From Callipepla californica brunnescens (taxonomy: Eukaryota > Chordata > Aves > Galliformes > Odontophoridae), in the NCBI GenBank assembly GCA_023055505.1, contig JALIRH010000039.1, positions 2,418,001 to 2,482,000 of the forward strand: a stretch of 64,000 nucleotides of DNA, in the 5' to 3' direction. Shown here piece after piece: positions 26,182-40,066 of this stretch. The notes under the pieces are model-generated. The model had not been told where the DNA came from. It did no database searches and saw nothing but the letters and a program-made list of their open reading frames with translations. How positions within the stretch are numbered: position 1 is the stretch's first letter; each line of letters begins with the position of its first letter. The position numbers and the translations under genes were made by a program.

Positions 26182-28189
26182 AGGGAATTTGCCACAGCAC
26201 AGCCTGCTAAGTTTTGACTTGTAGCAGCTGAAAAGCAGCACTGCCAGGAAAGATCGCTTCCTATGGAGCAGGGACTGTGCTTCCAACCAGCATCAGTATC
26301 CCGTGCAATGCTCCAGAGTGCTGCATCCATGGCTGCAGCTTGCAAGAGTTAATGAAGATGATTGAAAAAGAAGTGGGGACAACTCAGTCCCGGTTGTGAC
26401 CTTTCTGACACCAAAAAGACTCCAGCCCAAGTCTTTGCTGGCATAAGACACAGCAGCAGAGCGAGGGCAGACCTGCTGGAGCCCAGCATGGGGTCAGGGC
26501 AGGGGGATTTCACCCCTTAGGAGTGGAGGATTATTGCAAGAAGAAGGGGGCTTCAAACTGAAACACTGACAGCAATATCAACCTACTGCTTCATGAACCA
26601 TTGCCAAAAATAAAACCACACCAAGAACTTCTCCAAGGGCTCATTTCCAAGGAAGTGGGTGCAGGATTTGCCACCCACAGCCCTCAAAGTCCCCAAAGGA
26701 CCTCTTTGCATGCTTCTGCATGGCCCCACTCCACAAGGAGGTGCGGAGGACTTCATGGGGCAGGTGGTGATGCCTTCAGCACGCCTTTGATCCTGGCTCC
26801 GTGAAAGACAAGGAGTGAGCTTTGAGAAAGGAAAAGAAAAAATGAAAAGAAATACAAGGGCCCTTCCCCATCTACCTGCTCACATTCAATGAGAAGCTTT
26901 ATAAGAGTTATAGTAGGGGTTTGTGCATTCCTGCTGGGATTTGTTCTGCTCAGTTCCTCCAGGATGCTCAGATGGGGTGGTATGGTGGTGATCCTCCCTG
27001 CTTCAAAAAGAAATCCAGTGTGCTTTTCTTAAAAAAAGAAAACTTATTTTTTTTCCTGCTACAGAAATTGCTTGCACCCCCACCCCCCCCCTTCCCAGCC
27101 ACACTTTGCTCTGGAACAGACAAAGGCCAGAACAGCTGAAAACAAAAGTGAGCTTTTCTCTGGGCTTTCACAATAGTGTGGTTAATCCCGGTGCTCCCCA
27201 GCACAGTGTCAGAGCAGCCAAACCCAAACGTCCCTGCAGCACCCAACCCAGAGAGCATGGGCAGCATGCTGCAGCTCAGCCCAATCTCAGCCCAATTCTG
27301 CAGCCCTGGGGGTAAAGCATCGCCGTTGATGGCTGTGCTCCAGAGGCTGTTTTGCTGCTCACCTCCTCTGTGACCTGCTGGTTGCTAAAAGCCACTACAG
27401 ACACAAAACGTGTTATATTGTACGTGCTTCCAGCTTTGGCACAGAAGGGATGACATTTAACAACAGCGATGCTCAAGAAGGGGCCCCGTGTCAGCACCAA
27501 ACAGGTACAGAAAAGTTCTTGGCTGTTGTGCAAAGCTTTCTGCTTTGCAAACTACGACAGAAAGAGTGGAAATATGTTTTGTCTGCTTTTCCCTGATTCC
27601 AGGACTCCAAAGCAGGAAGATGAGAACATCCTGCACACATGTTAATTAGTCATTCCTGAAAACCAAATGTCACAGCGCTCATATTTAATTCCAAGAACAG
27701 ACTGATGAATATGTACGTATAGTTGTATTTCATTTACATACTCTGGGATTTGTTAGGAGACGCCTAATAAACCCATCTCAAATGAATTAGGTCCTATCCT
27801 ACCAACATTTATTTTGAATACGCATATATCAGAGTAACGGTCCCAACACTGTAATATGAGTTGTTGTTGGTTCGTTTTTTTTTTTTTGCAGGAGCAAAAT
27901 ACATATATAACATTTCATAAACACAGATAGTGAGTTCGAGCTTCTAAATGGGATTTATATTGACGCACAAAAAAAGTGGCACTCTTCTGCCTTCAGTTTC
28001 TGCATTTGATCCCTTTTATTTAAACCCGATCTCCTTCCCCATCCCCAGAGCAGGCAGCATCTAGGTAGCCACAATCCAAGAGCCCTTCCAGCCTGAGGGG
28101 CCTCACAGGGATTTTTTCCCCTTGCAAAGAACTATCTGGTTTGCAGGTGAGGAAAAACACAGTGTTTCGGCTTTCCTTCTTTCCTGCCC

Positions 28190-28640
28190 AGTGCCATGCA
28201 CCCTGCGGAAAGGAGCGGGCGGGCACGTCACCCACTCTGCGGGGCTGGAATTCAGCTCACGCTGCTCAGAGGGTCTGGAACAAATCTGGCGCACCCTCCC
28301 CGAGCTGTCTGGCTGTGGGGCTGAGCGGTGGAAAGCAGTAAAATCTCATTTCAGTCTATAAAAACCTGCAGAGATATTTGGAATGTGCAGAGGGAGCAGA
28401 TCTCCCGAGTAAAGCAGGGCGATGATTAAAATAGTCACTTTTCGGAACGTAACTGCAACTTAAATACTGCGGCTTTTGTTTGCGGAGGGTTACAGAGTGG
28501 CTGTGGTTTATATTCCGGTGACAGTCACACAACTCCAGGGGTTGTTCTCGGAGTTGGTGGCAAGAACATGTGGTTTCAATCCAGAGTCTTCAAGTTAGAG
28601 GATCGGCGTTACTCCAGCAGAGATATTGCCAGTGTCTCTG
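28190..28640. promoter_or_regulatory. Candidate regulatory element, CpG-retaining, paired RUNX-type sites
   Basis: CpG dinucleotides, depleted in most of the window, are kept here (gcgggcgggcacg, gcgatg, ttcggaacgt, ctgcggc, tttgcggag, ttccggtg, atcggcg). Two tgtggttt sites (28502-28509, 28569-28576) match the RUNX consensus. Between them is an 11-bp palindrome, gtgacagtcac (28518-28528). This could be an enhancer or a weak promoter. No gene start is visible. Confidence 0.35.
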
Positions 28641-31380
28641 TGAGTCATAATTCTAAATCATCAGGAACCTGAACACTCCTCATTAAATGATTAAAGGGAA
28701 CGGTAATGAAAAAGCTAAAAGAAAGGATAAATATACAGCCAGAGGAGCAGCAACATCTATTTTCAAAGTGGAAAAAAAATACTGCCGCCCTGACAAAGGA
28801 CAATAAACATATCAAACTAATTCACTTTTTTTTTTTTTCTTCAGAGAATGTAATCTTAATAAAGCAACAAATTTTAGATGGCAGAGCATGATTGCAGCTC
28901 TTCTGGACTAGAAAAGGAGGTTTCCCATAAACAGGTTATTGCCACGGGTCCCGGTCCCAATTAACTCTATATTTATGTCCCACTTCCTGAGAAGAAAGAG
29001 ATCCCCGAGTCAGGATGGTTTTTGGGGAAGGTTTTAGATGGGGTATCAACCCCATTTCCTTACTATGAGCTCTTGACAACTGTCTCAACTCAACCTCTCA
29101 GTCCCGAGCCCACGAGGATCATTAAACACGGTGGGGATGTGCTGTGCCCCATGGAAGGAGAGAAAATCTCTATGGACGAACGCACACAACTTTCCCAGCT
29201 GTTTCATTGACAACAAGTCACTGGTTGGACTGGGTTTTAGCCCAGTTGGATCCATAGATCCACTGTTTTGGTTTTTTTTTTTTTTTTGATCAGTTTTGAC
29301 CAGTCTTGAAAAAGTCACTGTTCCCAGTACACTGTGCTTACATGAGCTGCATTGGATATGCTATAGTTCCAGTCTGGGAGCAAAAATGTACAAAACAAAA
29401 TAAAGAAGATTAAAAATAAAAGAGATGGGTAGATGTATTGGCTGAAGCATTACGTAGCGTATATACAAATATAAATACATGAGATGCTGCATGAGAGAGA
29501 GCCTGACTCTATTGATACATTGGCAAGAACGCAGGGTTATATTTTAAATGTGGAAAATAATGTGGTGAGTCATCTTCCACACACCGGCTTGTGATGCTCT
29601 TCCCTTTCTGCTCTGACCCATGAGGGCATCACGCAGAGCCTGAAAATAGGCAGCCTTAGGTTCCTTCACAGGTGACGTGGAGAGAAGATTTTAAGTGCCT
29701 GCGTAAAGCTAAGCAACATTTTCTCTTCTTCCCACCAGTCTCCTGTCCCTGCCCAATCTTGGCTATCTAATGAAAGCCATAGGGCCCTTCACAGACTTCC
29801 ACCACACTACATTAATGTTTAGGACATCAATTACAGTCAATTTTATTTATTTATTTTATGTGCACGCTGCAATTTGTTCCAGAGATATCCCCCCAAACCT
29901 GCCTGTTCTCCCATTTCAACAGCCACAGCCATGCACAGGTCACCACGACTGAAGGGTTTGGTTTGAACCTCAGCCTGACATTGGAGAACATTCCCTTTTT
30001 ATTTTGCTTCCACATGCATGTGGATTGTGTAATACAGCAGATCCACAACAATGAGGACTTCAGTGCTTTCACTCCGACTATCGTTCCTCCTTGCATTGAA
30101 AAGGAACTGAAAGCCCAGTGCAGAAACATCCCTAAGGCTGTTTGGTTTTACCCTGTCTTCAGCACAATGGTGAGACAACCCCAGGCACTCTGCAGGCTGC
30201 TCAGACCCGTAAGACGGATGTTTATGCAGCACCATGAGCACCTTTGGCGTGCTCACACACGCCTTCCCTTGGATAATTTGTATGACAGAGAAGCTACAGG
30301 GAGGCAATACCTTTGGAATGGTTGATTAGAGGAATATTGCTCGTATACGCAAAACATAACATTTTTAATCCCATCCTCATTTCATTTTTAAGAAGGATAA
30401 ATGATCTCTGTATCTTGGCACATGCATCATTTTGAAATGGAGCCATTACTCTGGACAGCTTTTTCACAATGGCTCACATAATACGGCATGAAAATCATGT
30501 GCGACTCCTGCGTTTGTATCTCAGAAGGAAAATAAAAGGCAGTTAAATTATAATGCAAGAACTAAGCTATGAATGGATGTTGTACTCAAGGAGTCTAATG
30601 CATAAGAGGGGGGAATGACAAGATTTTTTTTGCCATTCTGGATATTTTACCCCTGCAGCAAGCTCAACTGTCACATGCTTTCAGAGAGGTCAAAACTAGT
30701 CTATCTGTCTTTTTTATGCAAGTTTGTGAAAGGAATCTCTCCTCGTGGAGTTTTACAGGAATTGACACGATAAACCTAAATGGCTCCTTTACAACTGTTA
30801 GGGTTTTCTGTAAACACATGCTGTCCTGCCAGCCAACCAGCTTCCAACCCGGGTGCTGAGCACAGCAGATGGTCCTCCCTGCCGATACGCACGGTACTAA
30901 TTCATATTTCAATACACAGCTTCACTGCGTAAATGGAGCCACCGCATCTCACCAAGTTTTTAAACTCCCAATAGTCGGTGATATGGGGATTTTGAAGTCG
31001 GTGGCACGTGGAGGTGCCAAAGAGAAGGTGACCAGCTGTAATGTGAATTGATGTCTTGGAGCCGGTTGTGGCACCGTGATGTGCTGTAAACATGAGTCCT
31101 GCAATGCGGTGTCTCATGCCAGATGGGAACCGTGGCACGACAGTGCTGAATTAATTGAGGGATAAATACAAACAGAGGAACCAGCACCAACCTCAAGTCC
31201 TGAAAGGTGGACAGTGTGAGAAAGGTAAGAGGTGGCTTTAAAACAAAGCTGAAAAAGGGACTTGCAGCAGTCGTGGTAGTGGCATGTTGCCATCAGCACG
31301 GCCGTGTGATATGCTAAGGGTTGTCATTGTGAAAGCACAGCTTCAGGATGCATGCAGGTCTTTGGGATGCAAACCAGAAA

Positions 31381-31528
31381 GATGGTGGAGTCACCATCCC
31401 TGGAGGTTTTCAGGAAAAGAGTAGGTGTCAATCTGAGTGACATGGTTTTATGGGCATGGTGGGGGATGGGTTGGCCTTGGTGATCTTTGAGCTTTTTTCC
31501 AGTCTTTATGATCCTTTGGTTCTATGAT
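31381..31528 (+). mobile_element. CR1 retrotransposon 3' fragment
   Basis: Forward-oriented CR1: gatggtggagtcaccatccctggaggttttcagg, then gggatgggttggccttggtg, a degenerate cttttttccagtctttatga and the terminal tcctttggttctatgata. Confidence 0.88.
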
Positions 31529-33796
31529 ATAATGCAGTACCTCAGACTGCTGCACTGACCCTTCTCTGCACCAGCTTGCCATGCTGAATGTGTGCAGAAA
31601 TGACTATTGATGCCTACACTTCATTGTAACAAAACCTTCTTTAGCTCAACTGGATCACAACTCTTTCATCTCCCGCAGCATCCAGTTATTGCCTACTGGG
31701 CTCAGGTAAGATAAAGCTGTACAAGATTATCACCTTTCTGCTGGGCTGCCACAGCACGACACAAGGGGAAAATTGTTGCTACACCTTGAAAAAGAAAGAA
31801 GGAGGGAAAAAGTAAGCTCTTGTTTTTACTCGACTTTATGGAACAGGGAGCATGGGGTGGCAAGTTTACAATGCTTAATGTCCCATGAATACCACCGTGT
31901 ACACACCACACGGCACGTCAGCCCAGAGCTCATGGCTGGGATTTGTCAAACCCACGCTGTCACCACTTCACCACCCTATCCCAGAGCTGGGGCCTTTGGG
32001 TGTCACCAACCTAAAGCCCCAGGTGTGAAGCCAGGGTCCCACTGCTGCTTTGAAGCAGAAGAACAAGGAAATGCACATCTGGTGTCCAAAACAGCCTCAA
32101 GACTGGGATATATTTGTCCCAGTGTCCCCACACTTTATTCACTTCTGTCCTCCACTGCTGACAACTGATTACACCAGAAAGAAAAATAAAGAGCTAAAAA
32201 ACAGATGGAGCAGAGATCCTCTGCATGAATAACCCCCTCCTTCCAAGGGGACTGCTTCCTGAATTTCTGTCTTGTTATGTTTTTGTCAAAAGCTGAGCCT
32301 CCTCCACTAAACCATGATAAGTTGGGCAACTTCATCAAATTCAACACTCGGTAGGAACAGAACCTCTTTCTTAAAGTCATTAAATCTTTCTCCCCAAGGA
32401 GAAATGGGAATTAATATTCACTTTCTCTCTCTCTCTCTTTTTTTTCCTATGTACTTAATTTCTATTCCAGAGACTGAACAGAGATGTTTCCAAACCCACA
32501 GTTTATTTCTCTAGCCATAATGGAAAGCAAACAGTTCTGATAATTTTGTTGGGGGGAAAACAGAATTGAAATGGTTCTAACAAAGGAGAGCAGCAGTTGA
32601 TTTCATAAACCATTTTGGCTTTCCTTAGTTGAAGAGTCTCAGGTGTGCAGTTGGATTTGTTCTTGTTAAAAAAAAAAAAAGAAAAAATTAAAAATCCCAC
32701 AAAACTAAACATTTAAATGCCTCCTGTGTTACTAAAGGACAGAAAATTAAAATCAGGAATTGCTGCAGAACGCAGTTATGCAGTAGCTGAAGAAAACATA
32801 AATCAGCAGGGAGACTTACACCAGTCTTAATGCTTGATCACAAATTAAAACATACTGGAGTGCAATTACAGAGGGTCCTTTGACAAGCACGCTGTAGTAC
32901 ACGAATTAGCTCTGTGCAGACACACACACGGTGTTGTGATAATACAGTCCTTTTATATTCCAGGCAGAAACGCATGGGGTTTGTGCGTGCTTACATTATA
33001 TTGCTACAAGGTAATGCACACGGTGCTATGCACTGCTATTCCAAATAGAAAATCTACTTACTGTAAATCAGATAACTCCGTTCTGCTTAGACTTAAAAGT
33101 TCCTCCTAGCACACCTGCTGTCAAGCAGGGAGAGAAAGGCAGGGGGAAGATTTCCAGAGGGAGATGTGGAAGCTAATGAGGAACAGCCCTGTATGTGTGT
33201 CAGTTCTGTGGAGCAGGGCCCTGCTTGGTGCATGGAACAGGAAAGCTGGATGCCTTGGCTTTCGGACTTTATCTCAGTGACCTATTCCACTTTCAAAGTG
33301 TTTCGAGACGTACTCCTATCTCACACATCCAACTGCAAACCAAGTGCTGCCACTGTCAGCTGAAAAAGTATTCCCCACATCCAACTGCTTCTGTCTGTGC
33401 CTACCACTGAATGCATTCACTGGCAAACACAGCTCTGCTCAAATCTGGTGTTTCTGTGGCCACATTATTTAATGTTGTGGATGCCAGGAGCCATGTTGCT
33501 GCTGAAGACCTATGACAGAGCAAGAGGGACAGATCGGACAAAACGCAAATGGCATAGCCACCAAAGCTCACCACATATGTCCTCACAGCCTGTCTCGTTT
33601 CTCCTGTAGGCAGGGTAGATAGCACAGGAATACATTTTCTTCAGTTCTCCTCCTCTTTCTCCCAGGAAAATCCTCCCAGAAAGCTGTGGCTGCCCATGAG
33701 CCCTGGGGGTGATGCTCTGGCGGACAAGCAGTGCGCTCAGCCTGGAGGCAGAAACACACCAGCAAAAAGAGCTTGGATGGGAAGAGCAGGGGAAAA

Positions 33797-33811
33797 GGGG
33801 GGGGGGGGGGG
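33797..33811 (+). repeat. G15 homopolymer
   Basis: 15 G after ggggaaaa. The reverse strand reads as polyproline. Second long G run of the window. Confidence 0.95.
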
Positions 33812-34239
33812 AGGCGAACAAAAAAGCTGGGAATGTGTGAGTTAACTTGGTGTGTTTGTTCAAACCACTTCCTGACACCCAAGCGAGTCATCTGAATTTA
33901 ACACATTTCTCTTTTGCATTTTGCAGCTCACCTTTAAGAGAGCACAAGGCGGAGGAGGTGGGAATATATGGACTTCAGCCCTTCCCATCAGTTTCCCCCT
34001 GTTACTTTCAAAGATTTTCTATTTAGAAAGGAAGGCTTTTTTTTTTTTTTTCCTTTTTTTTTTCCTGCTGTTCATACTTTACACATACTTCCAAGCCAAA
34101 ATATCTTGCTTGTATATATTTTTTTAATTTAGCCTACATTACTCAAAATTGCTCCAAGAATAATTAAAGAGAATCTCTTTCCCCGTCTCTTTGATTTACC
34201 TGACTTTTTATTCCTAAAGAATGTTAAAAGAAATAATCA

Positions 34240-34266
34240 TTTATATTTATATCTATATATATATTA
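34240..34266 (+). repeat. AT-rich TATA microsatellite
   Basis: ttatatttatatctatatatatatt, a degenerate TA/TTTA run inside an AT-rich block. A similar short catatata run lies at 49190-49210. Confidence 0.85.
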
Positions 34267-34389
34267 ACAATTAAAGAAAAAAATAGCCCCGCATCCTCCT
34301 CCTTCTTGCCTCAGTCTAATGAAAATGTTTAAACTGCATGGCTATTTATCCTTATGAAAAACACATGAGCCAAACAAAACCCCCAGTAT

Positions 34390-34690
34390 TTGAGTGAGAT
34401 TCTGTAAACAGGACAAAACATTAACGGCGGAAATATATCATTTAAGACCTTTCTTTCCTTCTAGCTCTTTCCAGGCACCAAACGAGCTTTGCATGCAGAT
34501 TTCGTTTCGGCGCGGTGGAATTGTTCTCATAACTGTTCTCCAAAGCCCGAGCTCTGAGGTCAGCCCTACTCACTCTGCAATGGGATAAATATTAACAAGT
34601 GTGACTAACCCATTCCTTGCGCCCTTCTTAAATTTTCCAGAGTGTGGCAGAAAGCATGAAAGCAAGAGATCAAAACCGCACGGGTTTTAT
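34390..34690. promoter_or_regulatory. Candidate regulatory element
   Basis: Shows a forkhead-type tgtaaaca (34403-34410), a CpG cluster ttcgtttcggcgcggtgg near 34500, a TCF/LEF-like agatcaaa (34667-34674) and a RUNX-like aaccgca (34674-34680) directly abutting it. Motif matches only. Confidence 0.28.
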
Positions 34691-37271
34691 TGTTGGAAGC
34701 GGATGTGAAGAAGGATGCAATATAGGCAAAATCCAAGCACCTCAGAGAAGTTGGTCTATAACACCAGCAATAAAAATGAGGGAATTACTGGACTGCGAGA
34801 AAATTACCTTGCTCTCCTGCTCAAAAATGAGTAAATTTTCACTCATCCCCTTCAATAATGTTTTATGGGACCTGGAACGTCTCCCCAAGTCCAAACCTGG
34901 ACTTTTGTTGTGGGTTTCAAAGCAGACAGGAGAGGACAGAGGTGGTGAGGAAGGGGTGCACAGCAGCTCGGTGCCTTTGGGGCACCAGCAATGGGGCTGC
35001 AGAGGCCTTGAGGACTTGTGCTCACTCTTGTTTTCTCAGATGAAATTGCTTATGAAACTTCTTAGCTTTCTGGATCATCTCCCTTCTTTGCATGCAGTGC
35101 ATCCTCCTCTGAGCCAAGCTGCTCTTTACCACTGCAGGTCATAAGAAGACCAATACAGATCTGATTATATATCCCAGATATTTTTATGAGAAGACTTTCA
35201 GGGTAATGAATCTGGTATTAAGTAAAGCACTTAGAGATGCTTGTTATTACTGTAGTTTGATACTGATATAGCAACAGCAACAAACAGCAATGTTTGGAGA
35301 GGCATCAGGCACTGGAGATCACACAAGCCAGTTCAAGCAATCCATTTTGTCCGTGCTGTGTGGAAAGATGACGGAGCTTTAGATTGCACTTCTGGCGAGT
35401 GAGACATCATGAAGGGAGTGGAATAAAACAGGGAAAAGTGTAAATATAGCAAGCATCCGTCATGCAGCTTTCCAAAACCAGATCAGTACTGTGAATGTGG
35501 AAAAGCAAGGGGCCTCTGAGTGCACTGCTCCTACCAAAAGTTTGTCAAAAGCAGATTATAGCCTTGAGAATATTGCTATCCAGGGTCAGGTCTAGCCCTG
35601 ACGAAGTCAAAGAGAATTCAAAGCACAGAAATTACCAGCAGAAGAATTTAAGCCTGAAAGAGATCTTATTCAAGCGATCAACAAAACCTGGGCTCATAAG
35701 TTTCAAAGCTGTTTGCTCATAATGCAGAGACCTGTTATTTTCCAGAACGTGTTTAATTCTCATGCACATTCTCTCAAATGAAAGGTATGCCTGAGATTTC
35801 GGCACCTCCTCTGCTTCTACTCCACTGACCCTGCAAGAAATCATCTTATTCAGTTTGTTTCCACACCTGGCTTTCTTCTCCTGCAGGATGTCAAAATGCT
35901 GAGCAGAATGTACCCAAGAATATATATCCTTTTCTCCCTCCCTCTTTAGCTCTCACTCTGGCACATGGATGTGCTTTTTCAGGGTCTTTGGGCACAGTGA
36001 CATAGAAGACATGAATTCTGGTCCTGATGTACACAGCTCCTGTTGCACAGACTTATTCCACCCTAGCCATAGATTCTTAAAGCTCTAAGGGAACACGGGA
36101 TGAAAAGACAGGAGGAGACTGCAATTATTAACCCTTTTGCAATTCATAGGTTGTGACATCACCCATCACCTGCCAGACTACAGTAAACCCCTCTGCCACC
36201 TCCTGCAGACACTGCATGGCAGAGGCAGATCTGTTCAGAGATAACATCTGTGAAAGTAAACCTCACGCTCAGAACCCAAATCTAGAGCCCTTATGTTTTT
36301 TCAGCCTGCAAAACATCTGCATCTGGGTTTGAATTTCTTCGCTGCTCTTCACCCAGTAGCTGCTAGCTATTTTAACTCTTCAACTCCAAGAAACTCCTGC
36401 GTGCAGATATCAAATACCCAGCTGAGTCCGTGGAGAGGCAAGAAGGAGGCACCTGCTGGGCAGTGTTAAATGCTGTGCACAGCTTACCATGGCCTCTGTA
36501 GGGCAGCGAGATATTCAGCAGCAAAGCAAAAGGAACCTTTTGGGGAGGCCAGAAGGAAAAATCCCAGGAAACCTCTCGTAACTTGCACAGTTTTTACACT
36601 CTGCCCAGATAAACTGTGCTCTATTAAACTTTCCTTTCACTGGCAAAGAAATGACTGAGTTATTGTGGAGAATGGCCTTGAGCAATTAGAAGTGAGAACA
36701 GCATCTACAAATCTAAGATCTGGGAGATGAAAATCTCTTGCAAAAGGCGCAGCCCTACAGAGTTTCAGTTATAGCCTTCTCAAATGGGGAGAACCAAATT
36801 AAATGAAAAAACATATTGTATATTATCTTAATTTATATACGAGATTTTAGACAGTTCCAGATTTCTGGATTAAATACAATACCATGTGGCTCCATTAAGC
36901 TTCACTGGCCTTTTAGAATATTATTGGAAGAAATAATATATAACAGTTTGAAAGGTTTTTGGATGCTTGGTGGCATCATTATGCAATTTATTAATATGTG
37001 GGCAGAGTGACTAATGCCTCTGAGGATATATTTTTAGATTCAAAAAAATAAATATAAAAAAGAAAAGCATGCTGGGGGGAGCGAGGAGGAAAACTGGTTT
37101 GTGCTAGCAGCTTGTGGTGGCATGCATCATCCTGTCTGTGCCCCGTGAGCTCAGGGCTCCCAATAAACCGCCGCTTTCACTTATGGCATTTCCAAAGGGG
37201 TCTGGAGACTCTAGAAATTGAACTTGGGTAGGGCTTGGGTATCTAGCCCCTTTTGTGGCATCGTTCCCTTG

Positions 37272-37400
37272 TTTTTAAGGCTGAAAGGGACAATTCATAT
37301 CATCTCGTCTAATGCTGAATATAGAGCCCCAAGAAAAGTATTTCACACATTCGCTCACTAATTGAGCCAAGCAGTGTACGTTTCACCAAAGTCATCTGGG
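37272..37400 (-). mobile_element. Ancient amniote CR1-like fragment
   Basis: The run 'tttttaaggctgaaagggacaattcatatcatctcgtctaa' followed by 'atagagccccaagaaaagtatttcac' resembles the older CR1 subfamilies common in turtles and crocodilians ('aaggccagaagggaccat... catctagtctga... ccatagaatttcaccc'). It is clearly more diverged than the avian CR1 copies in this window. Confidence 0.6.
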
Positions 37401-40066
37401 CTGGCCTCCAGTTCTTCAGTGTGAGGATGACAAATCCCCTGCCCCCTTCAACACTTTGTCCCAGCACTCAGCCCCCTTTCTTTTTCCAATCTCTGCATTT
37501 TGCCTGTCTTAAATTTCCACTCACTGCATCTCGTTATGTTTTCCTCCATTAGGACATAAAGGCCCTTTGTATGTGGTATTTTTTCCTGCAAAGGCATTTA
37601 CTGCACAGCCAGGTCACTGCGTGATCTGCTTTTTGCTACACATAACCGAGTGGAGCTCCTTAAGTCTCTCTCCACAAGATTTCCTCCTCCAGCCTCCAAA
37701 TCATCCTTGTAAAACCAAACCGTAGGCTGAGAGTTTACAGCCTCTATCATGACTTCAAGTCCCTGAATCTCAGGTTAATAAAGCCTCTATTTTTTCATAA
37801 GGCTTCTGTGAAATAACTAGAAATAGTCCCACGGGATGTGTTATTTGGATGTAACTGCTTCCACATGGGCTGGAGGCACAGCCCGGTGAGAGGAGCAAGC
37901 CAAGAGCATTGGGAGAGCCCTCACCTCCCTCCTCACCCCTCTCTTCAGCCTCCCCCAAGCTGTGTTGCTAAAACCTGTAGTTTTCTTGGAGGGTCGATCC
38001 TGGTGGGCATTTCCTCGGTCTCTAGGAAGAAGCAGCTCCCGAGGAAGCTGCATCCCCAGCTCCAGGGCTGACCCAGGCCCAGTGAGGCCAGGCCCTATTC
38101 TTAGTGGGAGCAGAGGCACCGACATGGTCTTGGCACATTCCGCTCCACAAACTGCTCCTTCCTGGAAAGATGGCTATAACATCTCTCAAAGCTCATCCTC
38201 CCTCCTTCCAAACTAATAGGATTAAAAGCAAACACCAATGGTGGGGAGTGGGGAAGAGAGGGAGGAGGCGTTCTTGTCCATTGGTGTCCACACTTGGAAG
38301 CTGTTTCTTACTATAATTATTTTATTTGCTGCTAAAAGATGGGGAAGACTCTCATGAGGCTTAGCTTCAGATCCTTGAAGAAAATGCTCTGATGTTGCCA
38401 GAATTTCAGCAAAATGGAGAGACATGGTGAACGCGAGGCATTCTCCTCAGGCACTGGAGTTATGTTTCACTTCTCCATAGCTTTTGGATGGGATAATATC
38501 TAGCCTTTTCATCAGTCATGTTTGATTTGTATGTGAGAATACACAACTAATTAGGAGCTTAAAAGAAATAGCAACTTCGTTTTCATTCAGCGTGGTCTTT
38601 ACGTGGCCCAAAGGGGCAAACTTGCTTCTGCATCTCCACTTAAGTCTAAGAATGCAATCATGACTGACTAAGTACTCTAGTGAACTGGGTCATCACCAGA
38701 CTTGTCACATCATTTGTGTCCTGGTTTGATCTGCTTAGTTTTTGCCGTTCAGATTTGCTTCCAACATCTGTGATTCAAGAACAGTGAGAGCCCTTTGAGA
38801 TACAATGTCCAGTTCCCTTCAGGCTACCTTCCATCACCCAATAACTTCTATGCATGCCCTGAAATCTTCCTGTGTCTTCAGAACTCCCCACTCCCATCTT
38901 CAATATTTCACTTAAAGAAAAATAAAAACTATAATAGTTTTTGATGAGAGACCACTAGTTTATAAGCAAGTGTAATAGGTGGTACAATCAGAGTTGCTAG
39001 TGGTTGTCCACAGAAACACATAAAGCTTATGGTTTAGAAGAACTTGCCTTTGCTAAGTGAGATCTAACACTGGCATTACACCCAAGAAGTGATGTAGGCT
39101 TGTGTAAGTAGCCTGCAGAGTGTTTTCAATGAAAAGTAAATTCTGTGGTCAGGCATAAAAATGAAATTTTCACACGACAAGCTCAACTGCACAAAATAAA
39201 TCTTTAGAATATCAGTGTTAGGCAAAGTCTATGAGCACGGATGGTTAGTGGGAGTGGGCAGGAAAGGGTCAAAAATAGAAATGCATCTGCATGGAAAGCA
39301 AATAAGAATAATCTTTAAAGGGAAAGAATATTAGTGGATGTTTCCTAATGGTCACCATTCACCCTGATCATTCTTTGCACTCCACTTGCCAAAGGCATAA
39401 GGTTTTAATTCTGTTCATGATCAATGTAATGTTTAGAGCTTCATCTACTTGAACGATTCTTCAGGGACTGGTTGCAATAGTTACATTTTGTGTCTAAATT
39501 GCATTTTTTTTTTTAAACTATGACTGAATCTAACCAATGAGTGAAACTGGAAAGGATAAAATTAGATTCCTGAACCTTCATCTCTTTTTAGAACCAGACA
39601 CGAAAAAAAAACGGTATCCAGTTTTGTTAAATATTTTTTCCACATCTGGTGTTCAGTCAAAACCATAAGAAAAGTGCTGGAAATCTCACAAGAAGTCTCG
39701 TACTCTTGTGATTTCCAGTCCAATTTTTGCAGCCACAGGAGATCTGTATAGTTCAGATAAGAATCCGAAGCAGAAGCCAAACCCAAACTGCGAACCTCCT
39801 GAGGCTCACCCCACCCACAACAGCTTATGTCTTTACCCATCATTTGCAGCAGATGTTCTCCTAAATTCTCCAGTGAGATAAATTCCATTAGAAGTTTCAG
39901 GATAAAGATTATAAGCTATATACAATGCAAAATGAAATTGTCCAAAGAAGCTCATTGTAGCCCATTAAGCTATTGTTAAAAGACCTTCATACAGCAGTGT
40001 CTATTGATTACAGTGGTTTGCTTCTCCTTACTACTCGTTTTTCCGTGTTGGGCTTTTGGGGCTTTT

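Larger units (their letters stand above)
22041..31380. other. Non-coding block
   Basis: Contains the G19 run, a C-rich tract at 27076-27093 and the CpG-retaining candidate element at 28.2-28.6 kb. AT-rich sequence with scattered CpGs at 27640-27990 may be another conserved segment. A plus-strand frame at 24172-24540 has a hydrophobic stretch (LVLLLLALGLAVLFL) but AT-driven surroundings, and I do not call it a gene. Confidence 0.55.
31529..37271. other. Non-coding block
   Basis: Holds the G15 run, T-rich and TATA stretches at 34.0-34.3 kb and the candidate element at 34.4-34.7 kb. The 166-codon frame at 34644-35144 is the longest in the window and has no recognisable domain. A SINE-tail-like 'agtaaagcacttagagatgc' lies at 35221-35240. 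Confidence 0.55.

Noticed and set aside
26049..26345. Polyproline-containing minus-strand frames (also near 33.6-33.9 kb)
   Set aside because: Produced by the G homopolymers, not a proline-rich protein.
34644..35144. Longest open frame in the window (166 codons, plus strand)
   Set aside because: No recognisable domain, no splice or promoter context, and a length expected by chance in 64 kb of vertebrate DNA.
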